A stretch of 64,000 nt of DNA from Dermacentor variabilis (GCF_050947875.1 NC_134576.1:57788255-57852254), one strand, 5' to 3'; positions 1-11,914 are shown, numbered from the stretch's first letter. Made by a program: numbers and translations. Notes: generated by a model not told the origin, from the letters alone.

Positions 1-2549
1 GAGCAAGTGGACGATATGCTTCGCCGCGAAGTGATCCGACCCTCGAACAGTCCATGGGCATCCCTGTCGTCCTTGTTACGAAAAAAGACGGCTCGGTACG
101 GTTCTGTGTAGACTATCGCCGCCTGAACAAGATCACTCACAAAGATGTATACCCGCTGCCGCGAATTGATGACGCCATCGATAGCCTACAAGGAGCAGAA
201 TTCTTTTCATCTCTAGATTTACGCTCCGGCTATTGGCCAGTACCCATGGCTGACGTCGATAGGCCGAAGACAGCCTTTGTCACACCCGACGGCTTATACG
301 AATTTAACGTCATGCCGTTTGGACTTTGTAATGCGCCAGCAACTTTTGAACGCATGATGCACACAGTCCTCCGCGGTTTGAAGTGGCACACGTGCTTATG
401 TTATCTCAACGACGTTGTTGTTTTTGCCTCTGACTTCACCACGCACCTTCAACGCCTACGGCATGTTTTGACTTGCTTAGCGAACGCTGGCCTTCAACTG
501 AACCTAAAGAAGTGCCGATTTGCAGCGCGGCAGCTCATGATACTAGGTTATGTCGTCTCGAAGGATGGAATCCTCCCCGATCCAGCCAAACTTCGTGCCG
601 TAGCTGAATTTCCTAAACCGACGTCCGTCAAAGAACTGCGCAGTTTTGTAGGTTTGTGTTCCTACTTCAGGCGCTTCATTCGCAATTTCGCCGCCGTCAT
701 ATCACCCCTGACGAAGCTCCTTGGCAGCAACGGACCTCTCCATTCGTGGTCGTCCGAGTGCGACGAGGCGTTCACTAAGCTCCGTCGTTTGCTGACGTCT
801 CCTCCCATTTTGCGCCACTACGATCCAACGGCACCTATTGAGGTACACACAGATGCCAGCGGTGTTGGCCTCGGCGCTGTCTTAGCACAGAGCAAAGAAG
901 GGTTTCCTGAATATGTTGTGGCATATGCCAGCCGTATGCTTACTAAAGCCGAGACCAATTACACCGTCACGGAAAAAGAATGTCTGGCGATCATCTGGGC
1001 GCTTACCAAGTTCCGGCCCTATTTGTATGGTCGCCAATTTGATGTCGTCGCGGACCACCATGCACTATGCTGGCTGTCGTCATTGAAGGATCCCTCAGGC
1101 CGTCTCGCCCGCTGGGCGCTTCGCTTACAGGATTACGATATCCGCGTACTGTACCGCAACGGACGCCAGCATGCTGATGCTGACGCCCTCTCACGTTCTC
1201 CCTTGCCAGACGACAATGCCTGCTGCGCAATATCCCCGCTTGACGTCTCTTCCGTCGACATTGGGACAATCGCTTCTGAGCAGCGCAAGGACCCCTGGAT
1301 TGCCTCCATCATAGACTGCCTTGCTGATCCGTCATCGCAGCCAACCACTCGTGCACTGCGCCGTCAAGCTCGCCATTTCGCCATTCGCGACGACCTGCTT
1401 CATCGACGCAATTACACCTCTGACGGCCGCCAGTGGTTATTAGTTGTACCTCGAACCCTGCGTTCTGAAATCTGCGCATCGTTCCACTCTGATCCACAGT
1501 GTGCGCATTCGGGACTTTTCAAAACCTACCAGCGCCTCCGACGACGCTACTACTGGCGCGGAATGTACAACTACATTCAAAAGTTTGTTCGTTCATGCCC
1601 CGACTGCCAGCGCCGAAAATCTCCACCCCACCTCTCGCCAGCTGGCCTGCAGCCTCTACCCTGCCCTACCCAACCGTTCGGGCGCGTTGGCATCGATTTG
1701 TATGGACCACTTCCCCTGACATCGGCTGGGAACCGCTGGGCCATTGTGGCAGTAGATCACCTTACCCAATACGCTGAAACCGCCGCTCTCCCAGCAGCTA
1801 CAGCGCGCGATGTTGCATCATTCCTGCTTCGCCGATTCATCCTGCGGCATGGTCCACCCCAAGAATTGCTCAGCGATCGCGGACGCGTCTTCCTGTCGGA
1901 GGTAGTTGAAGCGATTCTCAAAGAGTGCCACGTAGTTCATCGTACGACTACGGCGTACCACCCTCAAACGAATGGCCTCACAGAACGCTTCAACCGTACG
2001 CTCGGCGACATGCTTTCAATGTACGTTGCCTCCGACCACACGAACTGGTACGCCATTCTGCCATTCGTCACCTACGCGTATAATACCGCTACGCAGAGCA
2101 CCACTGGATTTTCCCCCTATTTCTTGCTGTATGGTAGACACCCTTCGCACACCATCGACACCATTCTTCCGTACCGGCCGGATGCATCCGAGTACGTCCC
2201 TATTTCTGACACGGTCCGACATGCAGAAGAGCGCCGCGACCTCGCACGGGCCTTTACTTCCGATGATCAAGAGCGCCGGAGGAGCACTCGCGTTGACGCC
2301 ACTGCCACGGTCACCTTCGATCCGGGAGCGCTCGTGTGGCTCTCAGTCCCTTTAACTGCCCCTGGCCTCTCATCAAAACTGGTCCCTAAGTATGAAGGCC
2401 CTTATCGTGTTCTCGAACGCGCATCTCCTGTAAACTATGTCATCGAACCAGTTGAGCCATCTGAAGACATGCGCCGCCGTGGACGAGACATTGTCCATGT
2501 CGACCGTTTAAAGCCTTACTACGACCCGCTCATAGTGACGAGCTCTTAG
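1..2549 (+). pseudogene. Ty3/gypsy pol polyprotein, 3' part (RT, RNase H, integrase)
   Basis: Reverse transcriptase, RNase H and integrase of an LTR retrotransposon; the gag, protease and first RT part lie upstream of the window. Numbering from the long frame at nt 54: RT palm and thumb 1-230, RNase H about 255-390 ([12 protein letters not shown] near 264, DHHALC near 335), integrase HHCC finger about 477-520 (ending CPDCQRR), catalytic core with Asp in GIDLYGP (~546), Asp in LLSDRG (~606) and Glu in LTERFN (~642), then a GPY/F module (YEGPYRVL ~782) and a stop. Bases 1-61 code the conserved RT N-terminal stretch in another frame, so a one-base deletion near nt 60 breaks the ORF. The RT active site at 402-413 reads YLND, not YLDD, and WQVPM has become WPVPM. 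The rest is open for 831 codons, so the copy is fairly young but probably catalytically dead. Confidence 0.93.
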
Positions 2550-2587
2550 GTCGCCGGACGGCTCCCTTCTCGCTCCCGGGGGGTGGT

Positions 2588-2760
2588 TGTAGCGAAGAGA
2601 TTGTAGAAGAGACGCTAGTGGGTTCAGCGCTACTGGCTCTAAACGCTAGTGGGTCGAGCGCTCCTGCTCAGCAACGGCTCTCGTGCTTGGAAGCTGTGAC
2701 TGCCCTGCCCGTCGACGTTGCGCTGCCCCCGAGCTCTGCCAAATAAACACCTTTAGAATA
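2588..2760 (+). repeat. 3' LTR of the gypsy element (end approximate)
   Basis: A purine-rich tract (CCGGGGGGTGGT, 2577-2587) lies 40 bp after the pol stop and is followed by TGTAGCGAAGAG, the usual TG start of an LTR. An AATAAA signal sits at 2742-2747. The right end is not certain because no second LTR of this copy is in the window; the estimate uses the 180-190 bp LTR length of the other gypsy copies here. Confidence 0.6.
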
Positions 2761-2769
2761 TATATATAT

Positions 2770-5257
2770 GTCCAGGCGACAGAACAAAGAAACGATAACG
2801 GACATGTTAACTGTTGTCTCAAGCCGAATGGAACTATATTGCCACGTAGCTTGGTACACTGAAAAATTTTGTGGGAGAGGTTCAGGCACGATGTTTACAC
2901 ATACAGATCGGCTCATTCGCGCAGAATTTCCAGCGCTGATATTACATGCTGCGTAAATGTTGCTACTCGGGTGGACACCTGCGGAATCTATGACCATCGC
3001 TCCGTGAGTCACAGCAGTTTCTACGTCCCTGGTGACATAATAGGCAGGCCCTTTGGTAGTAACTTGCACAAACCAATGGTGTAGAAGAGCCATTTACATT
3101 AAGCATGAATTCCTCGATGGTGTGAAATTCATCTTCAAGATATCAGTTGAATCTTTAAGTTCAATTCCAGCGGTTGTACACCCTATTATACAGGAAAAGC
3201 TTCAAAATTATCCCTCTGCTTGTAAGGAGGGTGTTCCATTAGCCGCGGAATTTTTTTAACAAAGCTTGATTTGAAAAACTCTGTATTTATTCTAAGTTTC
3301 CAAGCACTTGTTTCCAAGCATGCGTGTGTATGCGATTGGTGGTGAGCAATTCACACTCTCGGAACCGGAGGGGATGGGGTGACAACAAACCCACCCCGCG
3401 TTCGTTTAGTGAGGGTTCGACTGCTGACCGGCGATAAGGTCCACGCCTGATCGACCGTGAACCAGAGGCATGAGACGGGAGGCGACGTCGTACAGCACAC
3501 ACACTCAATTTAATAAAATGAAATCATGCGCGAGGCATACTGGAAAGACATACAAATTACCAGCAGCGGGGCCTAGTTCGCGGAAGGCGTGCGGGTCACA
3601 CAACACACGCCCTGACGCGAGCTCGCGCGACACTAAGCCCACCACGTGGGAAATCCTACACTCGCGAAATAACAAACAAAATACGTGACACCAATACAAA
3701 ATATACGAGACAATAAATGCGGCAAAGACTAAACTAACAGGACATATAAGAAACAACACTCGATGGATAATTAAACGAAAGATTAAACGCGATTAAATAA
3801 AGACAGTCCGGCGGAAAGTTTTGAGAGCGGGCTGGAACACGAGGCTTAACTGTGGCGTGCTTGCCGAGATCCCGATCTGAAGAGCGTCGGGCTGCTGGTA
3901 CCTCGCTGCCGAAGATCCTGACGGACTTGCACCGTCTGTCGGTCGAACGGCGAAGACTTCGGCCTGGAGGTTTCAGCCTGCCAACCACATCTTCAGCTGT
4001 CTCCCGGTGCACGGCCACGCTGCTCCGTCTTCCAAAACCGCTCTGCCGCTCGCCGAGCCTCCTCGTCCCTCCGTCGCGCTCAGGCGACCTACGTCACCAA
4101 CCGGTCCGGCGAGCTCAGGGACAATGGGAAGCTCTCTTCCCCATCGCCGTGCAAGCGGCGTTGCTGCTGCGGCGGCAATGGCGGGCATCTTGAGAGGGAC
4201 GCGGCCATGCACTCTGACACCGTGCCATTACAATATTCTTTCAGCCCATGTACCAGTAGTTCTCCAACGAAGCGCAGTACATCTTTGCAGCCTTCGAGAT
4301 GCACCAGAAATAGTACAACTTTGAGAAGTCCCTTCGGATACCTGTTCCATGGGTATAATGACTTAGCGCGAATATTTTCTTCATTTGAAGCCTTGATTTC
4401 AAATTATGATGATGCGCAAAGTGAAGATTATGCTGGCGACATGTTTTGGAAGTAGCTCAAACAGTACCCTTTTAAGCATATTGTCACGAAATGCCAAAAC
4501 TCTTGTTTCAATTTGAATGTCGTCCACACTAATGAAACTAACACCCTTTGGGTGGCTTTCCCTCCTGCTTTTTGTAAGTCAATATCAGCAGATTCGAACC
4601 CGGCAATAGGCATTCCTAAGATTGCGGCAATCTGAGTCTTAGAAAAATTCGACATGATACTGTCATTTTAGCACCCTAGAGGGCTGTGCCTTTGCGTAGA
4701 CACCTTCAAGTGCACGTGAACCTATAAATAACACAATAATACTGAGCACGGCTCCGTGCGTACGCGCAATAGTCTGCAACATCGCCTTTCAAAGCACTAG
4801 GTGGCGATAAAAACATCTAATGACTATGTCCATGATACTGTTTGTCGAATATCCACGCTGATATTTCCTGCTATGGACAGGCGGATCAAATGACCTTAAG
4901 CTCTACGAAATAATTGCGGATGCCGTCTTCTTTCGAGCCATGCATATTGCTTGTGCTTCAGCTAAGGATTGATATAACGGTGCAATAAACTGGTTCTCGG
5001 CTTTGAAATTGTCTTATGGGTCAAGAGTACAGTAAAACGCGCAACACCGGTGATTACACCTCAGACCTGATGTTGCCCGAATGTCGAGCCAACCGTCGTC
5101 AAAAAGGGCACGGTACATGGCACAGAAAGCCAGAACTTCAGCCTCGTTTCGCGTGTCAAGTTTAACTACCCCATTTTATAGAAACAAAATGACTACATCT
5201 TGAGTCCCTAATTCGCAAGCATAGCTTGCCATTATACAGCTGCTATGCATATTGGTT
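2770..5257. other. No gene recognised; GC-rich patch at 3840-4210
   Basis: I see no protein family, RNA gene or clear repeat here. The stretch 3840-4210 is GC-rich and open in several frames on both strands, which is composition rather than coding evidence. No splice-flanked exon was found. Confidence 0.4.
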
Positions 5258-5420
5258 CACAACATTGCCAAATTCTGAGGAAGGTGCTCAGCAGGACCAC
5301 GAAGAGGACGATCGAGAGAGCTCGTTCTTCTTTTGTGGTTATTCTGCCAGCTTGGCTCTGTGAGTTCTCTGTATATACCTTGTAAATATGATTTTGCCTA
5401 AGCTTTATCTAGGTCATATA
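5258..5420 (+). repeat. 5' LTR of an interrupted gypsy element (start approximate)
   Basis: This stretch aligns by eye with 16410-16569: both share GACGATCGAGAGAGCTC, then a pyrimidine-rich part and CTTGTAAA followed by GATTTT-like sequence. It is followed immediately by a primer-binding-site-like sequence and a gag gene, as a 5' LTR should be. The pair is clearly diverged, so the insertion is old. Confidence 0.65.
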
Positions 5421-5421
5421 T

Positions 5422-5440
5422 TTGGTGGAAGTGTGGGTAA
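5422..5440 (+). other. tRNA primer-binding site of the interrupted gypsy
   Basis: TGGTGGAAGTGTGGGTA starts with TGG, complementary to a tRNA CCA end, and lies just inside the 5' LTR. It differs at a few positions from TGGTGGAGGTGCGGGGT at 53004 and beside the right LTR at 39823, which suggests the same primer tRNA. I did not identify that tRNA. Confidence 0.6.
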
Positions 5441-5490
5441 AACTCGTTACGACGGAGCTCCGCAGCGACCGTCGCTTGGATTTTTCCCAA

Positions 5491-6454
5491 ATGGCAGAAC
5501 ATGCGGCATTCTCCTCAGCGGCTGCAACGGCAACGGTTGTCCTTGCGCAGCATAGAGTTCCGAGCACGCTTTCCGGAAGGGATGACGTCAATATTAACGA
5601 CTGGTTGGCCCTATATGAGCGTGTAAGTAAATACAACCGATGGAACGATACGGCCATGTTGGCGAATGTTATATTTTACTTAAAAGAAAAAGCAAAGGTT
5701 GGGTTCCGGAATCACGAAGCTGAAATCGGAAGGTGGGATTCCTGCAAGATGCAAGATGTGTGATCTGCTTGAAAAGACCATTGGTCATACGGCTGTGGGG
5801 AAGAAGGCGTTGGCGTCATGTGCCCAAACACATACGGAGTCCCATTTTCCTTACATACAGGGCGTGCTGTCCCTTTGGCGCAAGGCGGACGATTACATGA
5901 CGGAGTCAGACAAATGGGGACATGTTGTAAAAGAGATAGCAGATGAAGCATTCGATCTGGCAATTTGCAAGGAGTGCAAGATGGTCGACTACACCATAAG
6001 GGAGTGTGAGCGTACTGAGAATGCCAAAAGCCGACGCATAGCTAACCAGTTCATGCGACTGCCCACCACGACAGCAACATTGTCGTGCAAAGACGTACTT
6101 GCACCACAGTTACCGCTAACCGCGGAGCATGTCAGCAAGATTATTCCACGCGAAATTGAGGCCGTGTCTCCTGCTTCAACATGCTGCCGCGCCATTTATT
6201 CTACGTCACCGGGGGTACCACTTTTCCAAGCCATTATTCGTCTGAAACTGTCCAGCGTTGGCTTAAACTGTGTATTCCGTCGCTTTTTCACGAACCACTG
6301 ACCATCCCCAAGTCTCCTATGCCCCGCGCCGTTCGCAATGCCCCTGCGCCCGCTACGTCTTCCCAATGCAGACGAATGGAGGAATGATGATGATCAGCCT
6401 ATTTGCATTAGCTGCCATCGTATAGGTCACGTCCCACGCTATTCCAACTGCCGT
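5491..6454 (+). pseudogene. gypsy gag, frameshifted
   Basis: Capsid/nucleocapsid protein of the same gypsy element. The start chosen is the ATG at 5491 (MAEHAAFSS), which opens the gag-like region. Residues encoded up to about 5750 carry the gypsy-gag pattern NDWLALYERVSKYN and NHEAEIGRWD; the frame then shifts and continues from about 5757 to 6100 with the capsid C-terminal part (YIQGVLSLWRKADDYM, AKSRRIANQFMRLP). A further frame change leads to a damaged CCHC knuckle near 6400-6452 (CISCHRIGHVPRYSNC), where two extra residues separate His and the last Cys, followed by TAA. With at least two frameshifts it cannot make a full Gag. Confidence 0.85.
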
Positions 6455-6780
6455 TAATACTGGCCCCGTCGTGGACACTATGCCCATAACCATCACAATG
6501 AGAGCAATCCTGACTGTTTCGAACCTCATTTTGCACAATCGCATACCACAATGAATGACAATCCCACCATGTCATATCGACACCAACGCCTCCTGTAACT
6601 ATATGCCAGCCAAACGGGGGACGAGAGCACTGCCGCATCCTTTCCTACCACCCTCTCAGGGCGGCCGCTAGAGGCGCCAAGGTCTGACATACGTTCCCTC
6701 GTGGTGCTACGATGGTCATATGGTGTGCGCTTGCTTGTTCCAAGCTTTTCGAGTATTTTCTAACACTAAATACTGCAATT

Positions 6781-7069
6781 ATGCGGTATTGCTGCGTGAC
6801 ATTGTGCACGCAGAGTCAGCATAATAAGCAGCCAGGTGTTTCGTTTCACCGAGTGCAACGCAGCTGCATGGTGGCTCAAAGCGATTTCCAGGAAGTAGTG
6901 CAGCCAAATTTTGCTTTCAATGACTGGGTAGTGTGCAGCCTGCATTTCCACGATAATTGCAAGAACCGGCAGCTGAAACCAAGCGTTGTGCCGAGCATTT
7001 TCTCTGGCAACCCTTCGTACATGAGGAAGGCTCGCGCAATCTCAAGAATTGATGCCAGCATTCGAAAAC
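6781..7069 (+). pseudogene. THAP zinc-finger exon of a P-element-type transposase
   Basis: The ATG at 6781 begins MRYCCVTLCTQSQ. The encoded C2CH arrangement (CVTLC, then DWVVCSLHF, then LKPSVVPSIF) is the THAP DNA-binding domain, including the invariant Trp and an AVPTIF-like box. The exon appears to end at 7069, where AAAAC is followed by GTAAGT, a consensus splice donor; P-type transposase genes commonly have a separate THAP exon. It heads a broken transposase continued at 7345-7596 and 10023-11914. No good sign of host domestication was seen. Confidence 0.85.
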
Positions 7070-7344
7070 GTAAGTGACAGCCTTCAACCGACGGCTCGTC
7101 AAAGCTATGCTCGGTTGACGGGAGTACCAGCAGAACGGTTACATCAAGCATTGCCTCTCTAAGGAGGAGCGAAAGTGGGCGTACTCAGAACAACGGAAGG
7201 CAAGTTGGATATGACTGCGCCTTGAACAACGCATTTGAAACTGCAGCTTGGTGTTCCTTAATCAACGTAGCGACTCTGGAAGCGGTACACGCTCAAGGCA
7301 GTCGCAAGGAAACAGGTGAGGCAGATGCAAATTTTTGAAGTCTT

Positions 7345-7596
7345 ATGGAAGAACCGCAGATGAAAGTTTATGCTGCGCGGTCCTATGGTGTGCAAAAGTC
7401 CCCGACAGCATGCTCTTCAAGCGTTTTCCTCGAACGGGAACGATGGCAGGAAAAAGAGCGCGCACTCAAAGAAAGGAATGAAATGCTTCAGAGCAGTGTA
7501 GATTCGTACAAGAAAGAGCTTCCAGAACACAAAGAGCAAAGCTACGTGAACACTTTTTTCGAATTTGCACCTGATGCGACAGAGGGAACTATTTAG
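7345..7596 (+). pseudogene. Coiled-coil segment of the THAP transposase
   Basis: An 83-codon frame rich in Glu, Lys and Arg (ERERWQEKERALKERNEML) has the heptad-like composition of the leucine-zipper/coiled-coil region that follows the THAP domain in P-type transposases. It stops at 7594-7596 directly before a hairpin insertion. Assignment rests on position and composition. Confidence 0.5.
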
Positions 7597-7699
7597 AATA
7601 AAAACAGGAACAGCGCAACACAGGACTAGCGCGCAAACAGGACAGAGCGCTGTCCTGTTTACTAGCTCGTCCTCTTTTGCGCTATTCCTGTTTTTATTT
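7597..7699. repeat. Foldback hairpin element (about 103 bp)
   Basis: Left arm 7597-7648 begins AATAAAAACAGGAACAGCGC and right arm 7649-7699 ends TTGCGCTATTCCTGTTTTTATTT, its approximate reverse complement; the centre has GACAGAGCGCTGTCCTG. The arms are about 50 bp with scattered mismatches and almost no loop, as in a foldback/MITE-type insertion. Confidence 0.75.
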
Positions 7700-7747
7700 T
7701 AAAGATGAACCAAGCAGCCCCATTGAACACACTGCTAAGGGAAATAT

Positions 7748-7928
7748 TGTTACGCGTAGGACAAGTCAGTAAAACGAGCAACTATTTACAGGTAATATTT
7801 ACAACAGCGATTACAGCGCTGACCGGTTCAATTCACAGCGCGAGACCATTCCGTTCTTCCTCCTCTTTTCTCAAGTGATGGCGCCTACGCGCCTCGTTGA
7901 AACAATCAAATATCACAAGCGTGTAGCA
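7748..7928 (-). repeat. 3' LTR of a minus-strand gypsy fragment
   Basis: The stretch begins TGTTACGCG and ends GTGTAGCA, so it has TG...CA ends, is 181 bp long, and abuts the integrase 3' end on the minus strand. No matching LTR exists at the other side, which agrees with a 5'-truncated copy. Confidence 0.65.
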
Positions 7929-7934
7929 TAATCC

Positions 7935-10017
7935 CCTGGGGGCAGAAGCGACGTCCCGGAGCGTCTAATAGTCACCACTGGGTGGGTGATACTGCTTCAG
8001 TCGTGTAACTAACGCGGACCATATCTCTGTACTGGGAGGCAGAAGGGGCGTCAGGGGCGATCTCGTAGGTGACGACACAGCGTATTTTCTGACAGGCCCA
8101 CCTGACGCGACGGAGACCATAGAAGCACCAAAGAACCAGGCGGCAACTGCATGTCTCGGTGTCGCCGGTCGTATAAACGCCTTTGACTCTCTTGGCATTT
8201 CAGAAGGTGGTCACGGGCAATTTTCCTTGCGTGGGCGCAGCGGGCAATCGCGTCCAGTGCGTATTCACTGGTCGGTGCCGAGTTAACAGCGCGAGTTGTG
8301 TCGAGGGGGAGTGCTGGTTCTCGGCCGAACAGAAGAAAAAATGGGGAATAACCGGCTCTGTCGTGGTGCGAGGAATTATAAACCAATGTGGCAAAGGGTA
8401 GAGCGAGGTCCCATTCAGTGCGGTCTGAAGAAACTTATTTCGCGGGCATGTCTGTGAGAGTGCGATTGACAAGATCCGTGAGGCCACTTGCTTGCGCATG
8501 GTATGACGTGGATAGCTTGTGCCTCATGGCACAGGACTGCAGTATGTCCGCGATAACTTTTGATAAGAATGTCCGGCCATGGTCTGTGGAAAGTTGTGGC
8601 GGAGAGCCATGTAATAAAATCACATCGCCTAGAAAACAATCGGCAACATCTGTGGCAAAGCTTGTAGGAAGCGCTCGGGTAATGCCATAGCGCGTAGCAT
8701 AATCCGTGGCCACAGCGATGCACCTGTTCCCAGAGGTAGAAAGAGAAGGCGGGCCAAGTAATTGCAAACCAACCAGAAAGGATGATTTGGGTGAATGTCA
8801 AGTGGTTGAAGGTAGCCAGCAGGAAGCGCCGATGGTGTGTTACGTCGCTGGCATTTCTCACACGCAGCTACATATTTTCGAACGGAACGAGCAAGCCCTC
8901 GCAAAAGGAAGCGTCAGCATCCGGTCGTACGTACGTGATACACCCAGGTGACCGGCAGTCGAGAGATCCTGAAGCTCGTGGAGAATAGCCGAGTTAAGGT
9001 GTTTAGGGATCACAAGAAGTAATGCGGGGCCGTCGGGGTCAACGTTGCGGCGGTAGACTACGCCATCTTGAAGTGTCAATAAGCGAAGGGAACATTCAGC
9101 AAGTCACTATTCCAGGCGGTCAATGGTGATACGCAAGGACGGGTCACGGTGCTGCTCGTCGGCGGCATGGATCAGTGGAAAAACAGAGACATCGGTGTCA
9201 GTACCAGACGTAGAGGTCGCGTCGTCGATCGGGTAGCGAGATAGATAATCTGCGCCCAGGTTTTGGCGTCCCGACTTGTAAGTCATTGGGTAGGGATACT
9301 CTTGAAGTCGTAGGGCCCAATGACCAAGCCGGCCAGTAGGATTCTTGAGCGACGAAAGCCACCAGAGCACATTATCCTCTGTGATTACTGAGAAGGGCTT
9401 CCACTATAAATATGGGCGGAACATTGAAACAGACCAGAGAGAGCAAGACATTCGGGCGTGGTAATCGAATAGTTGCGCTCTGCAGTTGTCAGGAGCCGCC
9501 TAGAGTCCGCGCTTGTGTCCATGTTGGCGTTGCTATAAGACGGCACCCATCCCATAACCACTGGCGTCGCTTCGGACCTCTGTAGATGCGGACGGGTCAA
9601 ATTGGGCCAAGACAGGTGGATTGGTGAGAATCGTGATAAGGCCTGCAAATTGGGCAGCCTGAAGGGAACGCCAAGTAAAATGCACGTCTTTCTTCAGAAG
9701 TTCAGTGAGTAGTCGAACTATTGCTGCGAAATCTTTCGGGAACAGTCGAAAATAAGAAGAGAGCCCCACAAAACTCTGGACGTCTTTGACAGACTGAGGC
9801 AGAGGAAAAGCCGTTACTGCTCTAGCACTGTAATCTGTGGGCGCCCGAAGTGGCACTTCGATGAGTGTATTTGGAGCCCAGCTTTGCGGAAGACGTCAAG
9901 GATAGCTGTGACGCGGTCAAGGTGCGTCTCAAATGTAGGAGGAAACGCAAGGAACTGCCAGCGGCGTCAGTGCCAACAGTGAGACATTGCATCATTCTAA
10001 GAAACTTGTGTGCCAAG
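7935..10017 (-). pseudogene. gypsy pol fragment (RT thumb, RNase H, integrase), 5'-truncated
   Basis: Read on the minus strand from 10017 downward: RT segment (9950-9856), thumb and connection (9856-9533, VKDVQSFVGLSSYFRLF), RNase H (TEVRSDASGYGMGAVL near 9540, then 9370-9107 ending DYLSRYP), integrase HHCC finger (HLGVSRTYDR near 8930, CEKCQRRN near 8850), core (8767-8435, VATDYATRYGITRALP, LSTDHGRTF) and tail (8386-8051, RRLYDRRHRDMQLPPG, then VLLWSPSRQVG). The DDE glutamate position reads GLTDLVNRTL, Asp instead of Glu. Many frame changes are needed. The RT palm with its YxDD box, protease and gag are missing. It sits inside the THAP transposase, between its coiled coil and catalytic part, so it inserted later. 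Confidence 0.85.
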
Positions 10018-10022
10018 GCCTA

Positions 10023-10994
10023 TGGCTAGCTAAGGTCCGAGGAGCTGCTGAAGCTTCCATGTAGAAATGCACTGCAGAAATATATTGGAAGAATACCTGA
10101 ATAAATCAGATTTAGTGAATTGCTGTGCTGTCGGCTACAAGCGGAACTAGAATCGCCACAAACTCCGGAAGCTAGAACATGTGGACTTGTTATGGTTCAA
10201 ATGAGAATCCAACAAAAACTGGAATATCATAGGCATGGAGACGTTTTTGTTGGGGAAGTTGATTTGAGTTTTGACCTACAGCAGCTTGTTCCTGAATCAG
10301 AAAACTGCACTCTGGCTAACTCTCTCTTGTGCTTCTTGTTTGCGGCATGCATGGGAAATTCAAAATAGCAGTTGCTTACTTTTTCGCAGTGGCATGCACC
10401 GGTGAGCAGCTCGCCAATTGCATTCGCCACGTCATCCAAAGAGTAGATGTGGGATTTGATATCGTGCGTCTTGTCACCGACAACCACCAGAACATAGTCA
10501 TTGCGATGGATGTATTGTCCAAAGGGGAGGCCAAAGCACTTGCTCCTCATCCCTCTAATCCCACGAAACCTTTATTCGTTGTCTTTTACCAAAGTCACAG
10601 TGTGAAAACTATAAGATCGCAGTTCCTGGGGAAAGATATATCGCAAGAAATATCTTCCAACTATTTCAAGACATTGTACAGAATCCAACAGCACTCGAAA
10701 ATACGGCCGCTACGGTTCCTTATGCGCAAGCACTTGTATTTAAACATTGAAAAAATGAATGCGTGGTCAGCCGCGCAGTTGTTCAGTGCTCCAGAAAGAG
10801 CAGCATTAGGCTACCTGAAGGATGAGGCTGGCCGTACTTGTGATGCAGAGTTCGCTACAGCAGGGCCAGTAATATACTTCATGAAAGTCATACAGAAGTG
10901 GTTTAATCTCATGGATGGAGCAACTGTCAAACACACATTCATCGAAATGGTCCTGACGCACGTCAGTTCACATCAGTTGAGGATGAGACACTGA
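10023..10994 (+). pseudogene. P-element-type transposase catalytic region
   Basis: After the nested gypsy the transposase resumes: LLKLPCRNALQKYIG (from about 10050) precedes ARTCGLVMVQMRIQQKLEY and HGDVFVGEVDLSFD, the start of the RNase H-like fold in P/THAP9 transposases. A frameshift near 10360 leads to IAVAYFFAVACTGEQLANCI, then VRLVTDNHQN with the second catalytic Asp, and the insertion domain including RFLMRKHLY and NIEKMNAWSAAQLFS. The first catalytic carboxylate, normally in a VDE-like motif, is replaced (LVMVQM). The stop at 10992-10994, frameshift and lost residue show an inactive copy. Confidence 0.8.
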
Positions 10995-11158
10995 GATGAC
11001 TTGAATTCTAATTCCTCGCTTACATGGAGGAACGCAGAAATGATAGCCACCCTGAGATCTTTTTCACAAAGTAAAGCTACCATACACTCGTGATAACAAC
11101 GAAGTTGAATGTCGAGTGCCGTCGACATCTGCTTCTTGCCAGAAAGTTCTAGTTTGTT

Positions 11159-11914
11159 TTGACGAGAAAAATGACAAGTGACCCAGTTGAATCCTTGTTT
11201 GGATTTCTGCGCAGCAGGGCCGGGTGCAGTGATGAGCTGGATGTGAAAAGTTCTGTATATAGGATGGAGAAGTTGCTCAATACTAGAATTGTTGCTACTT
11301 CGAGTGATAGCAACGTGCAGCGTTCATCCTCTTTCTCAGCGAAAAAACTAATTCCAGCTAACCAGCACTACTATGCGCTCAATAAAGTGATGGAGAATCT
11401 TCTCAATGTAGCAGGGGATAAACTGTATGACCAATGCATCAGCACAATCCCGCTCATTTCAAACCCGGATGTGGCCAGTGTAGCTTTAATAGGAGGGTTG
11501 ACCGTTTGCGCAGGAAGTGAGCGAATCCCATGCGGAAATCCCATTTCGCTCCTGCAGGCGCCTAAAAGATAACATCCCCTACATGGTCTCATCGCTCACC
11601 AGGATCACCCGAGCGAGGAGGTGGTAAATGTTCTGAGAGGGCTTCGGAGATTTGCTGATGTGCTCAACAACAGAAGCTCTATTGCTAAGCCGTTAGAAGG
11701 CTGCCTTGAAAGCAGCGTCCGGGATCTCATGGAACTTCCTGTGCTCTGTTGCGAAAAATGCGACGAAAAGCAAACAAAGAAGGTTCTGTATCTCATAGCA
11801 AAGAAGTTCATGAAGCTAATTTCCACGAACTATGCCATTGGAGTGACGGACAGAAACAGGGCGACAAAGTTTATTGAGCGGAAACCATTGTCCCGCAAAG
11901 TGTTGAAGCTATAG
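11159..11914 (+). pseudogene. P-element-type transposase C-terminal region
   Basis: This region starts with MTSDPVESLFGFLRSRAGC, the signature that surrounds the final catalytic acidic residue in P-type transposases, and continues to a stop at 11572; a shifted frame carries on at 11621-11914 (VLCCEKCDEKQTKKVL). Between 10994 and 11159 the frame is disrupted. An AATAAA at 12001-12006 follows and may be the transposon's polyadenylation signal. Confidence 0.78.

Noticed and set aside
2668..3093. 141-codon minus-strand frame overlapping the LTR
   Set aside because: Starts within the LTR on the opposite strand and shows no recognisable domain.
3852..4324. Several overlapping frames of 70-113 codons
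   Set aside because: GC-rich composition keeps frames open on both strands; no family motif or splice signal.
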